Assembly (NCBI RefSeq): GCF_012927355.1
Contig: NZ_JABBGK010000007.1
Span: forward strand, 62,001 to 126,000
DNA: 64,000 bases
Origin: Rhizobium terricola
GTDB taxonomy: Bacteria > Pseudomonadota > Alphaproteobacteria > Rhizobiales > Rhizobiaceae
Direction: 5' to 3'
Shown: positions 18,236-28,048 of the stretch, one piece after another
How the letters are laid out: every line of letters begins with the position of its first letter
How positions within the stretch are numbered: position 1 is the first letter of the stretch
The notes under the pieces: model-generated
Told to the model about the DNA's origin: nothing
Database searches by the model: none
What the model saw: the letters and a program-made list of their open reading frames with translations, nothing else
Position numbers and translations under genes: made by a program

Positions 18236-18266
18236 TGTCTATACATATTCGTACAAGTACCGTCAA
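18236..18266 (-). promoter_or_regulatory. Sigma-70 promoter with overlapping HutC-like operator
   Basis: On the minus strand a -35 TTGACG (plus-strand 18261-18266) is followed after exactly 17 bases by a -10 TATAGA (18238-18243), upstream of the ABC transporter and dehydrogenase operon. The decamer TGTCTATACA (plus-strand 18236-18245) overlaps the -10 and fits TGTNTATACA, resembling reported HutC sites. Repression by a HutC-type protein would follow from this geometry. The gene-free stretch 18138-18449 (312 bases) holds only this control region, and its remainder is AT-rich near 18290-18320 without a recognisable element. Confidence 0.6.
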
Positions 18267-18449
18267 CCAAGTTTGCGTATTTTTTGCGCCGCAAATTTTT
18301 CTGACCAATATTTGTGCAGATGCGAAAAACAGGATCGATCGCGGCGACCAGTCTTGTCGCCCGCCGCGGGAAAAGCAAGCGCGCTCCGCGCGTGTCCGGT
18401 ACGGTTTACACCGCCGGATAGCGCGTGGGCGCGGCGTGTGCGGCTTGCG

Positions 18450-19217
18450 TCAGATGGAGGCCAGATAGCCGCCATCGACGGGAATGCAGTGGCCGGTGAT
18501 GTAGGCCGCAGCATCGCTGCAGAGGAAGACGGCGACGCCGCCGATGTCACTTTCCTTGCCGAAACGACGCTGGGGAATTTTGTCCAGCATGCGCGATTGC
18601 CAGTCGTCGTTCTCGTAGAAGACTTCTGTCATGGCGGTTCGAAAATAGCCGGGCGCAATGGCGTTGACGCGAATGTCATGCGTTGCCCATTCGGTGGCCA
18701 AAGCGCGTGTCACGCCGAGAAGCCCGGACTTCGAGGCACCATACGGCACCGCCGTCGGAATGCCGACATAGGAGGTAAGCGAACAGAGATTGACGATCGC
18801 GCCCCCACCCGTTTCGGCCATGATTCGCCCCGCAGCCTGGGCGCAGAAGAACGCACCCTTCAGATTGGTCGACAGGATCTGCTCCCAGAGCGCCTCGTCC
18901 ACGTCGAAGGATGGCCGGACATTCTCGAACCCGGCATTGTTGATCAGGATGTCGAGGCCGCCCAAAGCGTCGGCCGCCGCCCGGGTGACGCTTCCGCAGG
19001 CCTCGACGTCGCGCACGTCCTGAGCCAGCGTCACCGCGCGCCTGCCGGCCTTCTCAATGAGTGCCCGCGTTTCCACCAGCCCTTCGACCGTCCGCGCGGT
19101 GACGGCCACATCGGCTCCAGCCTCCGCCAGGGCGACCGCGATGGACTGACCTATGCCGCGACTGGCGCCGGTCACGAGCGCGCGGCGGCCGGAAAGGTCG
19201 AAGATTGGACGGGTCAT
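18450..19217 (-). CDS. Short-chain dehydrogenase/reductase (classical SDR)
   Basis: This 255-residue NAD(P)-dependent oxidoreductase has the glycine-rich VTGASRGIGQSIA near residues 14-26, the NNAG motif in LDILINNAGFEN, and the Ser-Tyr-Lys active site in LCSLTSYVGIPTAVPYGASK. It ends with GGYLASI. It has a strong ribosome-binding site (AAGGAG) and is divergent from the HisC-like gene. The two share a control region holding HutC-like sites. It probably interconverts an alcohol and a ketone in the same pathway as the operon at 8331-18137. Confidence 0.87.
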   Translation of the reverse strand: MTRPIFDLSGRRALVTGASRGIGQSIAVALAEAGADVAVTARTVEGLVETRALIEKAGRRAVTLAQDVRDVEACGSVTRAAADALGGLDILINNAGFENVRPSFDVDEALWEQILSTNLKGAFFCAQAAGRIMAETGGGAIVNLCSLTSYVGIPTAVPYGASKSGLLGVTRALATEWATHDIRVNAIAPGYFRTAMTEVFYENDDWQSRMLDKIPQRRFGKESDIGGVAVFLCSDAAAYITGHCIPVDGGYLASI

Positions 19218-19272
19218 GACGGCTCCTTGTTTCGAATTCCCCGACAGGGATCACAGCATTTTCGCAATAACA

Positions 19273-19293
19273 TGTCTATACATATATACAGAC
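19273..19293. promoter_or_regulatory. HutC-like operator between SDR and HisC-like genes
   Basis: The decamer TGTCTATACA (19273-19282) is identical to the one in the ABC operon promoter. It forms part of a 20-base imperfect inverted repeat at 19274-19293 (outer arms GTCT and AGAC, eight of ten positions symmetric). It lies between two divergent genes (starts at 19217 and 19350), so one bound dimer could control both. A HutC-type regulator is the natural candidate because two such genes lie nearby. Confidence 0.6.
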
Positions 19294-19349
19294 CGACAAT
19301 CCGGACCTATGAATGAGGCATGGCAAACGCACCTCATGGAGACTGCAAA

Positions 19350-20462
19350 ATGGCGAACCCTTCAAGCCCCATCCGGGAGGAAATCCGCTCGATCGCTCCC
19401 TACAATGCAGGCCTGACGCTGGAGGAGGTGAGGGCGAAGTACAAAGTCGATGACATCGCCAAGCTCGGCTCGAACGAGAACCCGCTAGGCCCCTCGCCAA
19501 CGCTGCGGCGGCTTTTTCCCGACATCGGTGAACTGGCCCGGCTCTATCCGGATCCGCAGGGTCGCGCACTCTGCACCCGACTGGCCGCCGATTTCGGCGT
19601 CGAGGACAACCAGGTCATCCTGGGCAACGGCTCCGAAGACCTGATCGCCGTCATCTGCCGGTCGGTGGTCCGCCCCGGCGACACCGTGGTGACCCTCTAT
19701 CCGTCCTTTCCCCTGCATGAAGACTACACAACGTTGATGGGCGGCAAGGTCGAGCGGATTTCTGTCACGGCGGAGCTCACCGTCGACATGGACGCACTTC
19801 TGGATGCCGTTTCCCGCAAGCCGCGCATGCTGATGTTCTCGAACCCGATGAACCCGGTCGGTTGCTGGCTGACGCCGGCGCAACTGTCGTCGGTCGTCGC
19901 TGCGCTGCATCCGGAAACGCTGATCGTCGTCGACGAAGCCTATGCCGAATATGCCGCCGGCGAGGACTATCCGAACGCCGTCGAGATGCTGAGGGATAGC
20001 GGTCGCAACTGGGTGGTCCTGCGCACCTTCTCCAAGGCCTTCGGTCTGGCTGGCCTGCGGATCGGCTACGGCATCGTCAGTGACGGAAGCCTTTGCGACT
20101 TCCTCAACCGCGCCCGCACCCCCTTCAACACCAACGCCATCGCCCAGGCATCGGCCGTCACCGCCCTCGATGACGCAGACCACCTCAAGCGTTCGATCGA
20201 GCTTGCCCTCGACGAGCGCGAGCGCATGAAGGCCACACTCGACGCGCTGGGTTATCGAACGGCACCATCGAAATGCAATTTCCTGTTTGTCGACATGCGG
20301 ACGGGCGCGACCCAAGTCGCCGAAGCGCTGCTCAGGCGCGGGGTCATCGTCAAGCCGTGGAAGCAGCCGGGCTTCGAAAGCTTCATCCGGGTGAGCATCG
20401 GATCCCGCGCGGAGAACGACCACTTCCTCGGTGCGCTGAAGGACATCGGCACGGCCGGCTAA
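19350..20462 (+). CDS. HisC-like PLP-dependent aminotransferase
   Basis: This is a 370-residue fold-type I aminotransferase of the histidinol-phosphate aminotransferase group. Visible features are LGSNENPLGPSP near residue 40, the SNPMNPVG loop, VDEAYAEYA with the cofactor-binding Asp, the PLP lysine in TFSKAFGLAGLRIGYG, and the substrate-carboxylate arginine in SFIRVSIGS near the end. The ATG at 19350 has GGAGA seven bases upstream; an ATG at 19320 lacks this. It lies outside any his operon, six bases from the convergent hutC. It may convert a 2-oxo acid such as imidazolepyruvate to the amino acid, which is inference. Confidence 0.82.
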   Translation: MANPSSPIREEIRSIAPYNAGLTLEEVRAKYKVDDIAKLGSNENPLGPSPTLRRLFPDIGELARLYPDPQGRALCTRLAADFGVEDNQVILGNGSEDLIAVICRSVVRPGDTVVTLYPSFPLHEDYTTLMGGKVERISVTAELTVDMDALLDAVSRKPRMLMFSNPMNPVGCWLTPAQLSSVVAALHPETLIVVDEAYAEYAAGEDYPNAVEMLRDSGRNWVVLRTFSKAFGLAGLRIGYGIVSDGSLCDFLNRARTPFNTNAIAQASAVTALDDADHLKRSIELALDERERMKATLDALGYRTAPSKCNFLFVDMRTGATQVAEALLRRGVIVKPWKQPGFESFIRVSIGSRAENDHFLGALKDIGTAG

Positions 20463-20468
20463 CGCGGC

Positions 20469-21197
20469 CTATTGGGACGCCGGCGTGAACCGGGCGACGA
20501 GCGCATGCGTGTCGCCCGGATAGGTGAAGCGGACCTGCGTGATCGGCCCGAGCCCACTCCAGGTGCGACGCTCGACGACCAGGCAGGCCGTCCCCTTGGA
20601 TATGCCGAGCATCGAGGCCATGTCGGCCGGAGCCGAAACGGCCCGAATCCGATGCTCCGCCGTGCTCCAGGGCACCTGGCGGATCAGCCACTGGCCGGGC
20701 GGAAGGCTGGCAAAATCGGCGGTCTCCGCTTCCGGCACGTTGGCAAGATTGATCAACCGCTCCTCGACGCAGAACTGCCGCGTTCCGGCAAAATGGACGC
20801 AGGTCATCGACAACACCCTGGTTCCGGGCGAGACCTCGAGGAGGCGGACGTCGGCGGCTGTCGCCTTGCGCGTTTCGCTGCGTTTGAGCGCAAAGGAATA
20901 GGCAAGGTTCAGCGACCGAACCTCGGCCTCGATGTCGTTGATCTCAAGCACGGCGGATTGCGCCTGCGGCTGGGTGACGAAACTGCCCGACTTCTTGCGA
21001 CGCTCGATGAGGCCGGACTTGGCGAGCTGCGTCATCACCTTGTTCACCGTCATGCGCGAGCAGTCATACTGCGCTGCCAGGTCGACCTCGAACGGTAAAC
21101 GATGGCCCGGCGGCCACTCGCCGGAAACGATCTTGCCTTCGATATCGCTCAATATGCGCTGGTGCAGGGTCGGGTCCCTGCCGATGATATCCGCCAC
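20469..21197 (-). CDS. hutC: HutC, GntR-family repressor of histidine utilisation
   Basis: This 242-residue regulator has a GntR winged helix (residues 10-75, LPFEVDLAAQYDCSRMTVNK) and a UTRA effector domain (about 95-235). The effector domain carries HutC features: FCVEERLINLANVPEA, the WSTAEHRIRAVSAP segment and GTACLVVERRTWSG. HutC represses hut genes and is released by urocanate. The gene is downstream of and co-directional with hutF (88 bases apart), the usual place. The probable target is the palindrome at 22713-22724, and perhaps the related sites at 18236 and 19273. Confidence 0.9.
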   Translation of the reverse strand: MADIIGRDPTLHQRILSDIEGKIVSGEWPPGHRLPFEVDLAAQYDCSRMTVNKVMTQLAKSGLIERRKKSGSFVTQPQAQSAVLEINDIEAEVRSLNLAYSFALKRSETRKATAADVRLLEVSPGTRVLSMTCVHFAGTRQFCVEERLINLANVPEAETADFASLPPGQWLIRQVPWSTAEHRIRAVSAPADMASMLGISKGTACLVVERRTWSGLGPITQVRFTYPGDTHALVARFTPASQ

Positions 21198-21285
21198 GAC
21201 TCGCCGCTTTCTGTATGGGCCTCGCGCTGATGTAGCCCAGCATCGGCCACGACAGAAAGGAAATATTGCGCCGCGCTTCGACGGC

Positions 21286-22638
21286 TCAACTGCCGAGCAG
21301 ATCCGCCATCACCGTGCGGAACCGGCGCGTGATCGCCTCCCGCTGCAGATGCCGCCCGCCCTCGACCTGTTTGCGGCCGCCGGCCCACACGGCGTCCACC
21401 TTGATGCCGCCGGCAAAGATCCAGTGATCGAGCAGCTGGTCACCCTCGACATGCGGCGCCGCGGAGACATCAAGCGCGACGATGTCGGCATCGCCGCCAA
21501 CCTCAAGACCGGTGGAGGACTGGAGCGCCGCATTGCCGCCGATCCGAGCACCGTCAAACAGCTTGCGGCCGGTCGAACCACCCGGATCGGCAATCACGTT
21601 GCGCGCCCGGCGGATCAGCCTCTGGGAGTATTCGAGGACACGTAATTCTTCCGGCAGTGAAACTAGAACGTTCGAATCGGAACCCACACCGTACCGTCCG
21701 CCTTCGCCAAGGAAGAGTGGGGCATTGAAGACACCGTCGCCGAGATTGGCCTCGGTGATCGGGCAAAGCCCGGCAACCGCACCGCTTCGCGCCATCCGCC
21801 GCGTTTCGTCATCCGTCATGTGGGTGGCATGGATGAAGCACCAGCGGCCATCGACAGGCATGTTGTCGATCAGCCATTCGACGGGGCGCGCGCCCGAGAA
21901 GGCCAGGCTGTCCTCGACTTCCTTCACCTGCTCGGCAACGTGGATGTGAATCGGTCCAGTGCCGGCAAGCGGTAGCACCGCGCTCAATTCCTCCTCTGTC
22001 GCCGCCCTGAGGCTGTGCGGAGCGATGCCGAGAACGGCACCGGGCATTGCGTGGACCAATGCAGTGCAGCGCTCCATCAGCCGGCCGAAGCTCTCAGGCG
22101 TTTGAATGAAGCGGCGCTGGCCCTCGATCGGCGCCTGCCCGCCGAAACCGGAATGCGCATAGAAGACCGGCAGCAGCGTCAATCCGATGCCGACCTCGGC
22201 CGAGGCGGCGACGATACGACCAGCCATTTCGGCAATGTCCCCGTAGTGGCCGCCATCCCTGTCGTTGTGCAGATAGTGAAACTCGCCGACCCGCGAATAG
22301 CCGGCCTCCAGCATTTCCATATAGAGCTGGGCGGCGACCGCCTCGACTTGATCCGGCGTCATCGACAGCGCGAAGCGATACATGGTGGTCCGCCAGCTCC
22401 AGAAGCTGTCGTCCGACGGCCCCCTCGTTTCGGCAAGCCCGGCCATGGCGCGTTGAAAGGCATGGCTGTGAAGGTTGGCAAGGGCCGGCACGACGACGTC
22501 ACGACGATCATCACCGGGCGCGGCGTCGGCATCTTTGGTGAGACCCGCGATCCTCGCACCGTCGATGTCGATCCTGACATTGGAGGCCCATCCATCGGCC
22601 AAGAGCGCGGACTTCGCATAGATCGTCATCACGGACAT
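21286..22638 (-). CDS. hutF: Formimidoylglutamate deiminase
   Basis: This 450-residue amidohydrolase converts N-formimino-L-glutamate to N-formylglutamate and ammonia, the fourth step of the five-step histidine pathway. Metal-binding and active-site motifs are [14 protein letters not shown] (about 54-67), the IHIHVAEQ strand, [11 protein letters not shown] and the [17 protein letters not shown] region. The length is typical of HutF. The presence of HutF and HutG together shows the route through formylglutamate and not direct formiminoglutamase. It is transcribed away from hutI, sharing the control region at 22639-22753. Confidence 0.93.
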   Translation of the reverse strand: MSVMTIYAKSALLADGWASNVRIDIDGARIAGLTKDADAAPGDDRRDVVVPALANLHSHAFQRAMAGLAETRGPSDDSFWSWRTTMYRFALSMTPDQVEAVAAQLYMEMLEAGYSRVGEFHYLHNDRDGGHYGDIAEMAGRIVAASAEVGIGLTLLPVFYAHSGFGGQAPIEGQRRFIQTPESFGRLMERCTALVHAMPGAVLGIAPHSLRAATEEELSAVLPLAGTGPIHIHVAEQVKEVEDSLAFSGARPVEWLIDNMPVDGRWCFIHATHMTDDETRRMARSGAVAGLCPITEANLGDGVFNAPLFLGEGGRYGVGSDSNVLVSLPEELRVLEYSQRLIRRARNVIADPGGSTGRKLFDGARIGGNAALQSSTGLEVGGDADIVALDVSAAPHVEGDQLLDHWIFAGGIKVDAVWAGGRKQVEGGRHLQREAITRRFRTVMADLLGS

Positions 22639-22712
22639 CGTCTCCGGTTCGGGCGGACCAGTATGCCTGGCGCACCGCCAATTTCAAATTCGGCCTTGCC
22701 AATCACTTCATT

Positions 22713-22724
22713 ATGTATATACAT
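22713..22724. promoter_or_regulatory. HutC operator between hutF and hutI
   Basis: ATGTATATACAT is a perfect 12-base palindrome containing TGTATATACA, which resembles the HutC recognition sequence reported from Pseudomonas and Klebsiella. It lies in the 115-base gap between divergent hutF and hutI. On the plus strand a TTGCCA -35 precedes TATACA at a 16-base spacing, so the operator overlaps the probable -10 of hutIHGUD. This fits repression relieved by urocanate. Confidence 0.72.
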
Positions 22725-22753
22725 GTTTTCAACGAATGAAAGGGTCAATACAG

Positions 22754-24016
22754 ATGGCCGGGAACGAATCTGCAACTTGGGAAGGTACACCGCCGGAGCA
22801 ACAGACGCTCTGGACCAATGCGCGCATCGCGACGCTCGACCCGTCGAAGGCGGGGCTCGGGATCATCGACGGTGGCGCAATCCAGACCCGAGGCGAACGG
22901 ATCACCTGGGTCGGGGAAATGGCCGACGTGACGCAGGATATGCGAGCGAACTCCGTACCCCACGACCTCGGCGGCCGCTGGGTGACGCCGGGCCTGATCG
23001 ACTGCCACACCCACCTCGTCTATGGCGGCAACCGCGCCCGCGAGTTCGAGATGCGGCTTGAAGGCGCGAGCTATGAGGACATTGCGCGCGCCGGCGGCGG
23101 CATCGTCTCCTCCGTGCGCGCCACGAATGCGCTTACCGTTGAAGGCCTGGTCGAGACGGTCCTGCCCCGGCTGGACACGCTCATCGCCGAAGGCGTCACC
23201 ACCTTCGAAATCAAGTCGGGTTACGGCCTCAACATCGAGGCGGAACTGCGCATGCTCCGAGCCGCCCGCGCGCTCGAAAGCCTGCGGCCGGTGCGCGTCG
23301 TGACCACCTATCTTGCCGCTCATGCGACACCGGTCGAGTACAAGGGCCGGAACGACGACTACATCACCGACGTGGTATTGCCCGGGCTCGAGCGCGCCCA
23401 TGCGGAAGGGCTTGTCGACGCGGTCGACGGCTTCTGCGAGGGGATTGCCTTTTCCGTCGACGAAATGCGTCGGGTGTTCGACAAGGCAAAGGCGCTTGGT
23501 CTGCCCGTCAAGCTTCACGCCGAACAGCTCTCCAATCTCGGCGGCGCCAGGATGGCCGCGTCCTACGGCGCGCTTTCGGCCGACCATCTCGAATATCTGG
23601 ACGACGACGGTGCGCGCGCGATGGCCGAGACCGGAACGGTCGCCGTGCTTCTGCCTGGTGCCTTCTATGCGATCCGCGAGACGAAGAAGCCACCGGTCGA
23701 CTTGCTGCGCCAGGCCGGTACGCCGATCGCGGTCGCGACCGACAGCAATCCCGGCACCTCGCCGCTCACCTCGCTGCTGCTCGCAATGAACATGGCGGCG
23801 ACGCTGTTTTACCTCACCGTCGAGGAATGCCTAGCAGGCACGACGCGTGTCGCCGCGCAGGCGCTCGGCCTTGGCGCAACCACCGGAACGATCGGGATCG
23901 GCAAATCCGCCGATCTCGCCATCTGGGACATCGAGAGCCCGGCGGAGCTCGTCTACCGCATCGGCTTCAATCCACTGTCCGCACATGTCTTCAAGGGAAA
24001 GAGAATAGACCGATGA
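22754..24016 (+). CDS. hutI: Imidazolonepropionase
   Basis: This 420-residue amidohydrolase opens 4-imidazolone-5-propionate to N-formimino-L-glutamate. Signature elements are [21 protein letters not shown] (metal-binding HxH), the KSGYGLN loop, [13 protein letters not shown], the [12 protein letters not shown] segment and the catalytic [10 protein letters not shown]. The ATG at 22754 has an AAAGGG element upstream; an in-frame ATG at 22736 has no ribosome-binding site. It overlaps hutH by four bases (ATGA), so the enzymes are translated together. Confidence 0.94.
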   Translation: MAGNESATWEGTPPEQQTLWTNARIATLDPSKAGLGIIDGGAIQTRGERITWVGEMADVTQDMRANSVPHDLGGRWVTPGLIDCHTHLVYGGNRAREFEMRLEGASYEDIARAGGGIVSSVRATNALTVEGLVETVLPRLDTLIAEGVTTFEIKSGYGLNIEAELRMLRAARALESLRPVRVVTTYLAAHATPVEYKGRNDDYITDVVLPGLERAHAEGLVDAVDGFCEGIAFSVDEMRRVFDKAKALGLPVKLHAEQLSNLGGARMAASYGALSADHLEYLDDDGARAMAETGTVAVLLPGAFYAIRETKKPPVDLLRQAGTPIAVATDSNPGTSPLTSLLLAMNMAATLFYLTVEECLAGTTRVAAQALGLGATTGTIGIGKSADLAIWDIESPAELVYRIGFNPLSAHVFKGKRIDR

Positions 24017-25548
24017 CCGTGACGCTGCGCCCCGGCGAGGTTTCGCTGAAGCAACTGGAAGCCATCTACTGGAACGGCGAGACGGCCGTGCTCGACCGCG
24101 CCTTCGACGCAGGGATAGAACGTGCCGCCGCCCGCATCGCACAGATCGCGGCCGGCAACGCCCCGGTCTACGGCATCAACACCGGCTTCGGCAAACTCGC
24201 GTCGATCAAGATCGATGCCGCCGACGTCGCGACGCTCCAGCGCAACCTCATCCTCTCTCATTGCTGCGGCGTCGGCAATCCGCTGCCGGAAAATGTGGTT
24301 CGCCTGATCATGGCGCTGAAGCTGATCTCGCTCGGTCGCGGCGCATCCGGTGTCCGGTTGGAACTCGTTCGCCTCATTGAGGGCATGCTGGAACGGGGTG
24401 TGACGCCGCTGATTCCGGAAAAAGGCTCCGTCGGCGCATCGGGCGACCTCGCGCCGCTTGCTCATATGGCCGCCGTCATGATGGGCGAAGCGGAAGCCTT
24501 CCACAACGGCGAGCGCCTGCCCGGCCGGGTGGCACTGGAGCGTGCGGGCCTTGTCCCCGTCGTGCTGGCCGCCAAGGAAGGGCTCGCGCTGATCAACGGC
24601 ACCCAGGCCTCGACGGCGCTGGCGTTGGCCGGTCTGTTCCGCGCCCATCGGGCCGCGCAGGCGGCGCTGATCACCGGCGCGCTGTCGACCGATGCAGCGA
24701 TGGGCTCGTCCGCCCCGTTCACCGCCGACATACACACGCTTCGCGGCCACAAGGGCCAGATCGATACAGCCGCGGCGCTGCGTGCGCTCCTCGACGGCTC
24801 GGTCATCCGCCAGAGCCATCTCGAAGGGGACGAGCGGGTGCAGGACCCCTATTGCATCCGATGCCAGCCGCAGGTCGACGGCGCCTGCCTCGACCTTCTG
24901 CGCATGGCGGGCCGCACGCTGGAAATCGAGGCCAATGCGGTCACCGACAATCCGCTGGTGCTGTCCGACGACAGCGTCGTCTCCGGTGGGAACTTCCATG
25001 CGGAACCGGTGGCCTTCGCCGCCGACCAGATCGCCATCGCAGTTTGCGAGATCGGGGCGATTGCCCAGCGGCGCATCGCGCTTCTGGTCGACCCTGCCCT
25101 TTCCTATGGCCTGCCCGCCTTCCTCGCCCGGAAGCCGGGGTTGAATTCTGGCCTGATGATCGCCGAAGTGACCTCGGCGGCGCTCATGAGTGAAAACAAG
25201 CAGATGGCGCATCCGGCCTCGGTGGACTCGACCCCCACCTCCGCCAACCAGGAAGACCATGTATCGATGGCCTGCCATGGGGCGCGGCGCCTGCTGCAGA
25301 TGACCGACAACCTGTTCTCGATCGTCGGCATCGAGATGCTGACGGCCGCCCAGGGCGTGGAACTGCGCGAGCCGCTGACGACAAGCCCGGAACTGCAGAG
25401 GGCGATCGCCGCCCTGCGCGCCGTGGTCGCAACGCTCGACGAGGACCGCTTCATGGCGCCCGATCTTGCCGCGGCCAGCGCATTGGTGGCGGACGGAAGG
25501 CTGACGGCCAGCGTGTCGGGTGGCCTGCTGCCGGCCCTGGAGGGTTGA
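24013..25548 (+). CDS. hutH: Histidine ammonia-lyase
   Basis: This 511-residue enzyme catalyses the first step of histidine breakdown, non-oxidative deamination to urocanate. The self-formed MIO electrophile comes from Ala142-Ser143-Gly144 in [15 protein letters not shown]. Further conserved features are [11 protein letters not shown] near residue 53 and [15 protein letters not shown]. Its length is typical for HutH. It begins within the hutI stop codon and ends one base before hutG. Confidence 0.95.
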   Translation: MTVTLRPGEVSLKQLEAIYWNGETAVLDRAFDAGIERAAARIAQIAAGNAPVYGINTGFGKLASIKIDAADVATLQRNLILSHCCGVGNPLPENVVRLIMALKLISLGRGASGVRLELVRLIEGMLERGVTPLIPEKGSVGASGDLAPLAHMAAVMMGEAEAFHNGERLPGRVALERAGLVPVVLAAKEGLALINGTQASTALALAGLFRAHRAAQAALITGALSTDAAMGSSAPFTADIHTLRGHKGQIDTAAALRALLDGSVIRQSHLEGDERVQDPYCIRCQPQVDGACLDLLRMAGRTLEIEANAVTDNPLVLSDDSVVSGGNFHAEPVAFAADQIAIAVCEIGAIAQRRIALLVDPALSYGLPAFLARKPGLNSGLMIAEVTSAALMSENKQMAHPASVDSTPTSANQEDHVSMACHGARRLLQMTDNLFSIVGIEMLTAAQGVELREPLTTSPELQRAIAALRAVVATLDEDRFMAPDLAAASALVADGRLTASVSGGLLPALEG

Positions 25549-25549
25549 G

Positions 25550-26350
25550 ATGGCGGCATTCGACGTCACCCGCGGCACTTCGCCCGTCATTCTCGCGTTC
25601 CCCCACACGGGCACGGAGGTGCGGGCGGACATCTGGGAACGCCTCAACGACAACGGCCGACTGCTGGCCGACACCGACTGGCACATCCATGACCTCTACG
25701 CCGGTCTCCTGCCGAACGCGACGACGGTGCGCGCGACCTTCCACCGCTATGTGATCGACGCGAACCGAGACCCGACAGGCGCCAGCCTCTATCCGGGTCA
25801 GAACACCACCGGCCTGGTTCCGGACACGGATTTCGACGGACTGCCCATCTGGAAGGATGGCGCCACACCGACCGAGGCCGACATCGGCGATCGGCTGGAG
25901 AATTTCCACGCACCCTATCATGCGGCTCTTGTCGCCGAGATCGAGCGCGTCAAGGCGGTCCATGGCATCGCCGTGCTCTATGACTGCCACTCGATCCGTT
26001 CGCTGATCCCCTTCCTGTTTACGGGACGGCTTCCCGATTTCAACATCGGCACCGACATGGGCCAGACCTGCGATCCGCGCATCGAGACGGCTGTCGCCGA
26101 GATCGCCCGCGCGGCGGAAGGTTACACGGCGATCGTCAACGGCCGCTTCAAGGGTGGCTGGACGACGCGCCACTACGGCAAGCCCGAGAGCGGCGTGCAC
26201 GCCATCCAGATGGAACTCGCGCAGAGCAGCCATCTGACGACCGAAGAGCCCCCATTCGCCTACGACCCGGATCGGGCCGAGCGCCTGCGCAACCACCTGA
26301 AATCGATCCTTGAGCGCATCGAAGAGATCGCGCTCCATCTCGCTGCCTGA
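25550..26350 (+). CDS. hutG: N-formylglutamate deformylase
   Basis: This 266-residue enzyme of the N-formylglutamate amidohydrolase family hydrolyses N-formylglutamate to glutamate and formate, the last step of the HutF route. Conserved motifs are AFPHTGTEV near the N-terminus, [30 protein letters not shown] and [21 protein letters not shown]. The start at 25550 lies one base past the hutH stop. It differs from arginase-type HutG (formiminoglutamase), as expected with hutF present. Confidence 0.93.
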   Translation: MAAFDVTRGTSPVILAFPHTGTEVRADIWERLNDNGRLLADTDWHIHDLYAGLLPNATTVRATFHRYVIDANRDPTGASLYPGQNTTGLVPDTDFDGLPIWKDGATPTEADIGDRLENFHAPYHAALVAEIERVKAVHGIAVLYDCHSIRSLIPFLFTGRLPDFNIGTDMGQTCDPRIETAVAEIARAAEGYTAIVNGRFKGGWTTRHYGKPESGVHAIQMELAQSSHLTTEEPPFAYDPDRAERLRNHLKSILERIEEIALHLAA

Positions 26351-26363
26351 GAGGAACAAGACC

Positions 26364-28037
26364 ATGACCAACCCACGCCACAACACCCGTGACGTTCGTG
26401 CGCCGCAGGGCACCGAACTCAACGCCAAGAGCTGGATGACCGAAGCGCCGCTCAGGATGCTGATGAACAATCTCGACCCCGACGTCGCCGAGCGCCCGCA
26501 CGAGCTGGTCGTCTATGGCGGCATCGGCCGCGCGGCGCGTACCTGGGAGGATTTCGACCGGATCGTCGCGACGCTGAAGACGCTCACCGAAGAGGAAACC
26601 CTCATCGTGCAGTCGGGCAAGCCGGTCGGCGTGTTTCGTACCCACAAGGATGCGCCGCGCGTCCTGATCGCCAACTCCAACCTCGTGCCGCACTGGGCCA
26701 CCTGGGAGCATTTCAACGAACTGGATAAGAAGGGTCTTGCCATGTACGGCCAGATGACGGCCGGTTCGTGGATCTATATCGGCACGCAGGGCATCGTTCA
26801 GGGCACCTACGAGACATTCGTGGAAGCAGGCCGCCAGCACTATAATGGCAACCTGAAGGGCAAGTGGATCCTGACCGGCGGCCTCGGCGGCATGGGCGGC
26901 GCCCAGCCGCTCGCCGCCGTCATGGCCGGCGCCTGCTGCCTCGCCGTCGAATGCGACGAGACCCGCATCGATTTCCGGCTGCGCACCCGCTACGTCGATG
27001 CCAAGGCGAAGACGCTCGATGAAGCGCTGGCGATGATCGACGAATGGACGAAGGCCGGCGAAGCCAAGTCGGTCGGCCTGCTCGGCAATGCGGCGGAAAT
27101 CTTCCCGGAACTGGTCAAGCGCGGCGTGAAGCCCGACATCGTCACCGACCAGACCTCGGCACACGACCCGATCCACGGCTACCTGCCGCTCGGCTGGACG
27201 GTCGCCGAATGGCGCGCCAAGCAGGAAAGCGATCCGAAGGCGGTGGAACACGCCGCCCGTGCCTCGATGAAGACCCATGTCGCCGCCATGGTCGATTTCT
27301 GGAACATGGGCGTGCCGACCCTCGACTACGGCAACAACATCCGCCAGGTCGCAAAGGAAGAAGGCCTGGAAAACGCCTTCGCCTTCCCAGGCTTCGTTCC
27401 GGCCTATATTCGTCCACTCTTCTGCCGCGGCATCGGCCCGTTCCGCTGGGCCGCTCTCTCCGGCGATCCGGAAGACATCTACAAGACCGATGCCAAGGTG
27501 AAGGAGCTTCTCCCCGACAACAAGCACCTGCACAACTGGCTCGACATGGCGCGCGAGCGCATCTCCTTCCAGGGTCTGCCGGCACGCATCTGCTGGGTGG
27601 GTCTGGGCGATCGCCACAAGCTCGGCCTTGCCTTCAACGAAATGGTGCGCAACGGCGAGCTGAAAGCCCCGGTCGTCATCGGCCGCGACCATCTCGATTC
27701 CGGCTCCGTCGCCTCACCGAACCGCGAAACCGAAGCGATGAAGGATGGTTCGGACGCCGTCTCCGACTGGCCGCTGCTCAATGCACTGCTCAACACGGCT
27801 TCGGGTGCCACCTGGGTCTCGCTGCACCATGGCGGCGGGGTCGGCATGGGCTTCTCCCAGCATTCCGGCATGGTGATCTGCGCCGACGGCACCGATGATG
27901 CCGCCCGTCGCCTTGAGCGGGTCCTGTGGAACGACCCGGCAACCGGCGTCATGCGCCATGCCGATGCGGGCTACGACATCGCCGTTGAGTGTGCCAAGGA
28001 AAAGGGGCTTCGCCTGCCCGGCATCCTCGGCAACTGA
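26364..28037 (+). CDS. hutU: Urocanate hydratase
   Basis: This 557-residue NAD-dependent enzyme hydrates urocanate to imidazolonepropionate. Its length equals the common bacterial size. Landmarks are the glycine-rich NAD-binding [13 protein letters not shown], the [14 protein letters not shown] segment, [13 protein letters not shown] and [15 protein letters not shown] near the active site, with [15 protein letters not shown] near the C-terminus. The start has a strong GAGAGGA ribosome-binding site ten bases upstream. It sits between hutG and hutD. Confidence 0.95.
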   Translation: MTNPRHNTRDVRAPQGTELNAKSWMTEAPLRMLMNNLDPDVAERPHELVVYGGIGRAARTWEDFDRIVATLKTLTEEETLIVQSGKPVGVFRTHKDAPRVLIANSNLVPHWATWEHFNELDKKGLAMYGQMTAGSWIYIGTQGIVQGTYETFVEAGRQHYNGNLKGKWILTGGLGGMGGAQPLAAVMAGACCLAVECDETRIDFRLRTRYVDAKAKTLDEALAMIDEWTKAGEAKSVGLLGNAAEIFPELVKRGVKPDIVTDQTSAHDPIHGYLPLGWTVAEWRAKQESDPKAVEHAARASMKTHVAAMVDFWNMGVPTLDYGNNIRQVAKEEGLENAFAFPGFVPAYIRPLFCRGIGPFRWAALSGDPEDIYKTDAKVKELLPDNKHLHNWLDMARERISFQGLPARICWVGLGDRHKLGLAFNEMVRNGELKAPVVIGRDHLDSGSVASPNRETEAMKDGSDAVSDWPLLNALLNTASGATWVSLHHGGGVGMGFSQHSGMVICADGTDDAARRLERVLWNDPATGVMRHADAGYDIAVECAKEKGLRLPGILGN

Positions 28038-28048
28038 GGCGAAGCGCC

